The position numbers were made by a program, and so were the translations under genes. A stretch of DNA of 64,000 bases from Paragyromitra xinjiangensis (lineage: Eukaryota > Ascomycota > Pezizomycetes > Pezizales > Discinaceae): the NCBI GenBank assembly GCA_038503065.1, contig JBCAMK010000005.1:1736001-1800000 (forward strand). The letters are read 5' to 3'. The notes below the pieces were generated by a model, which had not been told where the DNA came from, made no database searches, and saw nothing but the letters and a program-made list of their open reading frames with translations. Shown one piece after another: positions 59,375 through 64,000 of the stretch. Each line of letters begins with the position of its first letter. Positions within the stretch are counted from its first letter, which is position 1.

Positions 59375-62300
59375 ATATGATACGATAGTTAGATATGATC
59401 TTAATAATTGAAATACTCAATAGAGAGTTTATTATAAATTACTTTTGGTTCCGAATGCGCGCTTTGAAACTTGGGTCGAAATTTCTTACCATTTTGAAAT
59501 TTTTGGGAGTTTTTTTTCACTGATAAATATTACAAACACTAAACCAATATCATTGACAGGACTACCACTACCAATCGCTAGCAGGAAGGTTGCAGCGGTA
59601 GACTGCAAATACCTGTAGCAATACCAAGCCTAGAACATGTAAAAATCCCAATACATAATACAGATCAGTGAATCCCATCCCTCGCACACCCACATCGCCG
59701 GAAACAGGAAAGAAAGAAAAAAACCTGATCCCACGACGCAGATCAGATCAGATCATTACAAAAGATCTACAACCCACAAAAACCAGTGACTCAAAAAAAA
59801 AAGAGACGTCATCTCCATCCCGGATCTTATTTACGCCGGTCTCGTTGGTGTTCTCCGTCATTGGCGAACGTCAAGGGTGGGTTGCTGTGGATTCCTGGTT
59901 GAAGCTGAAACTGTACAACGTCAATGATCAACCACCTGCGCCGGCCGATCTCGTGGATGTCATCGGTAGATCAGGGGCTAAAGCGTATCAGGATTCGCAC
60001 CACGGCTGCGTACTTTTGATGGATGGGAATGTTTGTTTTTTTTTTTCCTTCGCTATTTGGCGGATGGTAGCGTAGGGTGCAGCCACCCGTGTGAAACGGG
60101 GTGTATGGTCCCCTTGCGTAGGGCTTTGTGGCTGGTATGGGGTTTTTTGGGATTGGCATGGATATTGGTATGGTGTTCTGAAGGGTAAAGATGTAGAAAT
60201 TCTGTCGTTCCCAGGCTATTTTTCCATGATTATTGTATTTTATTCACAATCATGGCCAAATGCTGAGGTACGAACCTTGGCGCCAAGCACAAGTCTGGGC
60301 ACGAGACAGGTAGAAATTGTGAGTGAATGTTTAATCCATTTTTGGTTTTCTGTAATGTTGGTGTACTTCGCTAAACTACATGTACCCCCAGAGACACTGA
60401 GTAGTCACGATAGAATAAAGTAAAATTTTCGGTAGGATAGATTACGATTTTTATTTTACTACGAATTACCTTAGTACAAAATTCTCGCAATAGCGGGAAT
60501 AGGCATACCTAAACTATACACCACCCATGGCCAAGAGATAGAATGCCGACCGAACGCCCTCGCGATCGTTTATACATAGTGTAGCCATAATCAAGCCGAA
60601 AAAATCTGACGGGTGCGTAATTTCCATAGGAAGCTCAGCGACGGTATTCAGGGTTATATAGTTAATTTTGTCGAGGGGCTAGCGATAACAGAAGACATTC
60701 GCTATTGTCGAGAAGAAAATAATGAGTCAACTGGATAAGGGTTTAGAAGCAACCACAACAGTAACCACGCACGTATCTCGTTCTAATATTAAGGAAAGGG
60801 ACACACCTATCCCTAGTATACTAGATCCTCTATACGAAATGCTCTGGCTAAAATATTTCTTCTACTACAGAAGTAAATTTATCAATCTTTCGAATTCTTG
60901 GCGTCTGACATAGCAAGCTGCGGCTGCACCTGTGCCACGGAACAACGGGCATATATATCATAATTAAATCGAGAGCATAATTCTTCACATTCGCAACTTG
61001 TTGGAGGCGTGGGGATCTACCATGCCTCTGAGGTCTGCTCCAGTGCTGTACCACTCTAGTACTCATATTGACACGTAAGCCACGTTTTAACATACAATCT
61101 TGTGGCTTTAAGCATGTTTTACCCTAAGCCTCCAGCGCCGGAACAAACTTCAGGTCATAGAGTACAACAGCAGAATATACTGAGCCTCTAAGGTGCAGAA
61201 TCTTCAGATACTATTTATTCAAGACAACTCTTCCCCTTTGTCGGATCACACAAAAGCATACGCGCCGCGATTTCAATCATTTGAGAGGCACGTTTTTTCG
61301 TGGTTATACTTGGGATTAGATTAAATACTCGAAATGCGTGGCAATCATGGTGCCTTGCAACATAACTCATTTTCAGGAATTTGTGCCCTAAAACGGTGGA
61401 AACCTATGCAAAAGACGATTTTTCACTATCATTCATTAGTTTCTTACATCCTACCACAGCTTTGTGGCTGGATCATGGCTTTCGTGTGTTGGTTAGGACC
61501 GCGAAGTATTGTTCCCCGTTGTCATGTACTTCGGGGATTTAATCTCAGCCCAAGCACTCTACGCCGCGCTTTTGCATTCTCTTCTCGTCATGACTCTTTT
61601 GCTCTCTTTGTGTATATTACTCTGCTAGCAAAGGGGGTGGTGACGAAGGTCGGTGGAACTCTCTAGAATGGAATATAGGCAGACTTGTGGTCCCCCTGTT
61701 GCCTGAAGGTGTTGAGGAATATCTTTGATGTGGCACCGTACCAAAAAGGGTAAGGTATTGTGTGACGCTTTGGAGCCTAGTGTTTAAACCCTTTTCTCCG
61801 TCCGTCAAAACACCAAACAGTAAGATTTGGCGAACTCGTACGTTCCGCACAATACTTCAGCCGTCTAATCCTAACCCATGCGTTCCCGTCTATCCCAGCC
61901 GCCCACGCGGGAACGGAAAACCAGTAACATCGAAATAACAGGCTAAACAAAAAAGGATTCGGACAAACAGGCATATCTTCAGTGCACTGCCACGTACAGC
62001 CGCAAAAACCGCCGCACAGGATCGAGAACCGAGATGTAAGGCAAGACTAGAGTGGTCTAGGGTGGACATGCAGAGGAGGACGGGAAATCTGGTGATCAAG
62101 CATCGTGATCAGGCCGGCTTTTTTCTGAATTTTGACAGGGTAGGGTTTCAGAATTCGATGCTTTCCCTGGGTTCCTTTTGGCGCTTCTTTGCGGGGTTGA
62201 AGTTTGCGTGCATTTTGAATAGAGTGCACGGAGCACACTGCAGGCATCATGTGGGGGTTGATAGATTGGGTTTGAAGCCAAGTTCGTGGTTGTTGCATAT

Positions 62301-62506
62301 TTGATGTTTGCCTGAGGAGATGGAATCTTGAACAGTGCAGGGGTTGAATGATTTGCGCTAACATGTACTTTGAGTTGGGTCAGTAATACTGTAGCAACTA
62401 GTACGATCCGGGTGATCCTACGAAACTCCAAGCGAGTACCTAGGGTAAGTGTAAACGATTGCAGCTTGACGGATCAGAAGCGTTTTGTTCATGTACTACG
62501 GGTGTA

Positions 62507-62722
62507 GGGGAAAGTCTGTCACCAGGTGGCGGTGCTAGCGCCGGTTTTTCCCTTCACCCTTAGCACTCTGGGGCTCTTCTTTCATTAAGTAACCCTTAAC
62601 TTTCTTTATCTCTGAAGCCTCTCTACTTTCTGTAAGGTTGCTGTGAAATTTTGAGTCTTGAGTTGAGTTAGCGGCCAAGTTTCGCACTGCCAGCACGGCC
62701 ACCTGGTGACGGACTTTTCCCC
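62507..62722. repeat. 216-bp inverted-repeat (MITE-like) unit
   Basis: The left arm 62507-62539 begins GGGGAAAGTCTGTCACCAGG. The right arm 62689-62722 read inward begins GGGGAAAAGTCCGTCACCAGG apart from one extra A. The arms share about 29 of 33 positions; mismatches are mostly transitions plus one indel. No coding capacity lies between them. I could not define a target duplication, so assignment to a transposon class is open. Confidence 0.7.
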
Positions 62723-62824
62723 ACCCCGAAGTAGGCTCGTTCCCATCCCCACCACCATAGGTTGCTGCGCACCGGAGGCAGCAAGCTGCGCAGTGGGGCT
62801 GGGCACGAGCCTAACCCCGAAGTA
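62723..62824. repeat. foldback element flanked by an 11-base direct repeat
   Basis: An exact ACCCCGAAGTA occurs at 62723-62733 and 62814-62824. Between them, arms at 62732-62752 and 62793-62813 pair at 19 of 21 positions (TAGGCTCGT...), and an inner TTGCTGC/GCAGCAA stem lies at 62762-62784. The structure abuts the 216-bp inverted repeat directly. The direct repeats look like an insertion footprint, though 11 bases is not typical of the common fungal superfamilies. Confidence 0.65.
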
Positions 62825-63680
62825 CAATTGCAAGACACCAAGCAGGGTTACTTATCTTGGCGGTTTGGCTGAAGCATCCAACGAGTGATCCCCGATGGCT
62901 GCTTCCTGCTATTAAGGTCCGTGGTCAATATTCACTTGTCTCACTCGTTTACTAACTCGGTGGTAGTCTCCCGTGCCCAAAACATGTTCTTGAGGTAAAT
63001 GATGGAGCTTGTGAAACGCCTTTTTAGAAAGAATAAGCGTGACCTCACATCTGTATCAGTGTACCGAATCACCAAAAGTAGTCGGATGTGGGTATATTGT
63101 TGAGAAGGTAAGTATTTATTATCATGCTGCAATAAGCCCTGCTTCTTACCCCTTAATTCTTGCCAGATTCTACTCGGCGTGGGCTTCTTGAGGAAACGGT
63201 GACATAACTATCCTACCATTGTCTAAGGATTTAGGTGATAGTGTTGCCGCATCGTTGTGCTATTTGGCTGGATACTTACGATATCAAATCCACCCACCTT
63301 TTTAGTGAAGTTAAACATGAGAAGATGTCGATCATAGGCCAAGCACTGAAAATTGATAACGGCCCGAGACAACCCGGGACCATTGTTTCTAGCATTCACG
63401 GTATCTAGGTTGGTGGAAACCCAACCGCAGTCAACAGCAATGATCATAGGTTTTAGTGTTCACGTGCCCGGTTCACGGGATAGGACCCTGATTTTCGCCC
63501 TAGATTTTTGCTTTTCTGCGCTAGTTTGAGCCCTAACCCTCTGAGTGGAATATCTGAAATCTTCTCACCGAACGACTCAGCTTCTGTTATCTCCAGGGGA
63601 AAGAAGAAGAAAGTCTTGCTCCTCTCTGGTTGGGGTCTCCCCACAGTGTTTTTGTTAAATTACCTAGGCATAATATCACG

Positions 63681-64000
63681 ATGCCACTCCTTAGCCTCCC
63701 GAACGAGCTCCTCCTCTTGGTTGCAGAAAGCCTCACCACTACAAAGGATGTCAATGCTCTTGTCTGCACGAATCGTCGACTGTGGTTACTCCTGACCTCG
63801 TATCTGAATACCCTCGCTCTCAAAGACAAGGATGGCATGGCACCCCTTCACTGGGCTGTCGTCAGGCACCACGAGCATCTCGTTACTCTCCTTCTTCGTC
63901 TCGGTGTTGCTGTCGACGTACGCGAGGACGTGGAATCAGGGACTCCACTCCATTGGGGCGCGAAGCATGGGCACGAAAAGATGGTTCGTCTACTGCTATT
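63681..64000 (+). CDS. F-box and ankyrin-repeat protein (N-terminal part)
   Basis: A 106-codon frame from an ATG at 63681 runs off the window. Residues 1-40 are an F-box: Leu-Pro-Asn-Glu-Leu-Leu-Leu-Leu-Val-Ala-Glu followed by a Val-Asn-Ala-Leu-Val-Cys-Thr-Asn-Arg block. Ankyrin repeats start at about residue 50 with Asp-Gly-Met-Ala-Pro-Leu-His-Trp-Ala, and a second carries Gly-Thr-Pro-Leu-His-Trp-Gly-Ala-Lys-His-Gly-His. Such proteins are expected to act as SCF ubiquitin-ligase substrate adaptors, with ankyrin repeats binding the target. They form large, fast-evolving families in many Pezizomycotina. Completeness, introns and total repeat number cannot be judged because the gene continues past the edge. 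Confidence 0.88.
   Translation, partial: MPLLSLPNELLLLVAESLTTTKDVNALVCTNRRLWLLLTSYLNTLALKDKDGMAPLHWAVVRHHEHLVTLLLRLGVAVDVREDVESGTPLHWGAKHGHEKMVRLLL

Larger units (their letters stand above)
59078..63680. other. gene-poor stretch with foldback elements
   Basis: Starts with the 3' UTR of the glycogen-binding gene, including a GCTAGCTAGCTA run (59236) and an ATGAGC repeat (59358-59374). A plus-strand frame at 59668-60075 lacks an ATG and a domain. A TACATGTA site lies at 60377. Two adjacent inverted-repeat structures lie at 62507-62722 and 62732-62813. No gene is supported. Confidence 0.5.

Noticed and set aside
59668..60075. 135-codon plus-strand frame downstream of the glycogen-binding-domain gene
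   Set aside because: Begins at GTG with no ATG, has poly-A/poly-T tracts inside and no recognisable domain.

Overview
This window looks like nuclear DNA of a filamentous ascomycete (Pezizomycotina). Coding exons are interrupted by short spliceosomal introns of about 50-125 bases, with GT...AG borders and CTAAC/CTAAT-like branch sites. The gene set is typical of such fungi: GH55 beta-1,3-glucanase, DUF1996 secreted protein, MFS sugar transporter, F-box/ankyrin protein, fungal hemerythrin-like protein. Nothing in the sequence fixes the class or genus. There are no operons, rRNA genes or convincing tRNA genes.

Layout. 0-2.7 kb: no gene seen. 3.4-6.1 kb (-): an 880-residue disordered Ser/Pro-rich protein with repeated Asn-x-x-x-Tyr-Tyr-Arg blocks. 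10.6-10.9 kb (+): a small acidic protein. 13.5-17.6 kb: a compact cluster of a microsomal glutathione S-transferase (MAPEG, +), a maltose O-acetyltransferase-like hexapeptide acyltransferase (-) and an aminoglycoside-phosphotransferase-like kinase fold with altered catalytic residues (+). 17.9-19.2 kb (-): a broken GRE2-type NAD(P)-dependent reductase. 20.6-21.4 kb (-): an unknown coiled-coil/acidic protein. 25.7-28.6 kb (-): a six-exon GH55 exo-beta-1,3-glucanase. 32.0-34.0 kb (-): a nine-exon sugar transporter. 39.6-41.2 kb (-): a secreted DUF1996 protein. 50.0-50.9 kb (+): a hemerythrin HHE protein. 58.1-59.1 kb (+): an AMPK-type glycogen-binding (CBM48-like) protein. 63.7 kb to the edge (+): the start of an F-box/ankyrin protein.

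Function. The genes do not form an obvious single pathway or biosynthetic cluster. Several fit saprotrophic or cell-wall carbon metabolism (glucan hydrolysis, sugar uptake, sugar acetylation, glycogen sensing); MAPEG and the reductase relic fit detoxification. Roughly two thirds of the window is gene-poor DNA.

The most unusual signals lie in that gene-poor DNA. The 8-base palindrome TACATGTA occurs at least 20 times, all outside the gene models, where about one or two are expected. A 326-bp MITE-like element has 26-bp terminal inverted repeats and TA target duplications at 47.97-48.29 kb. Two adjacent foldback structures lie at 62.5-62.8 kb. Some diverged repeat copies differ only by transitions, which would fit repeat-induced point mutation but does not prove it. 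Exon borders were worked out by reading and were not tested with transcripts.
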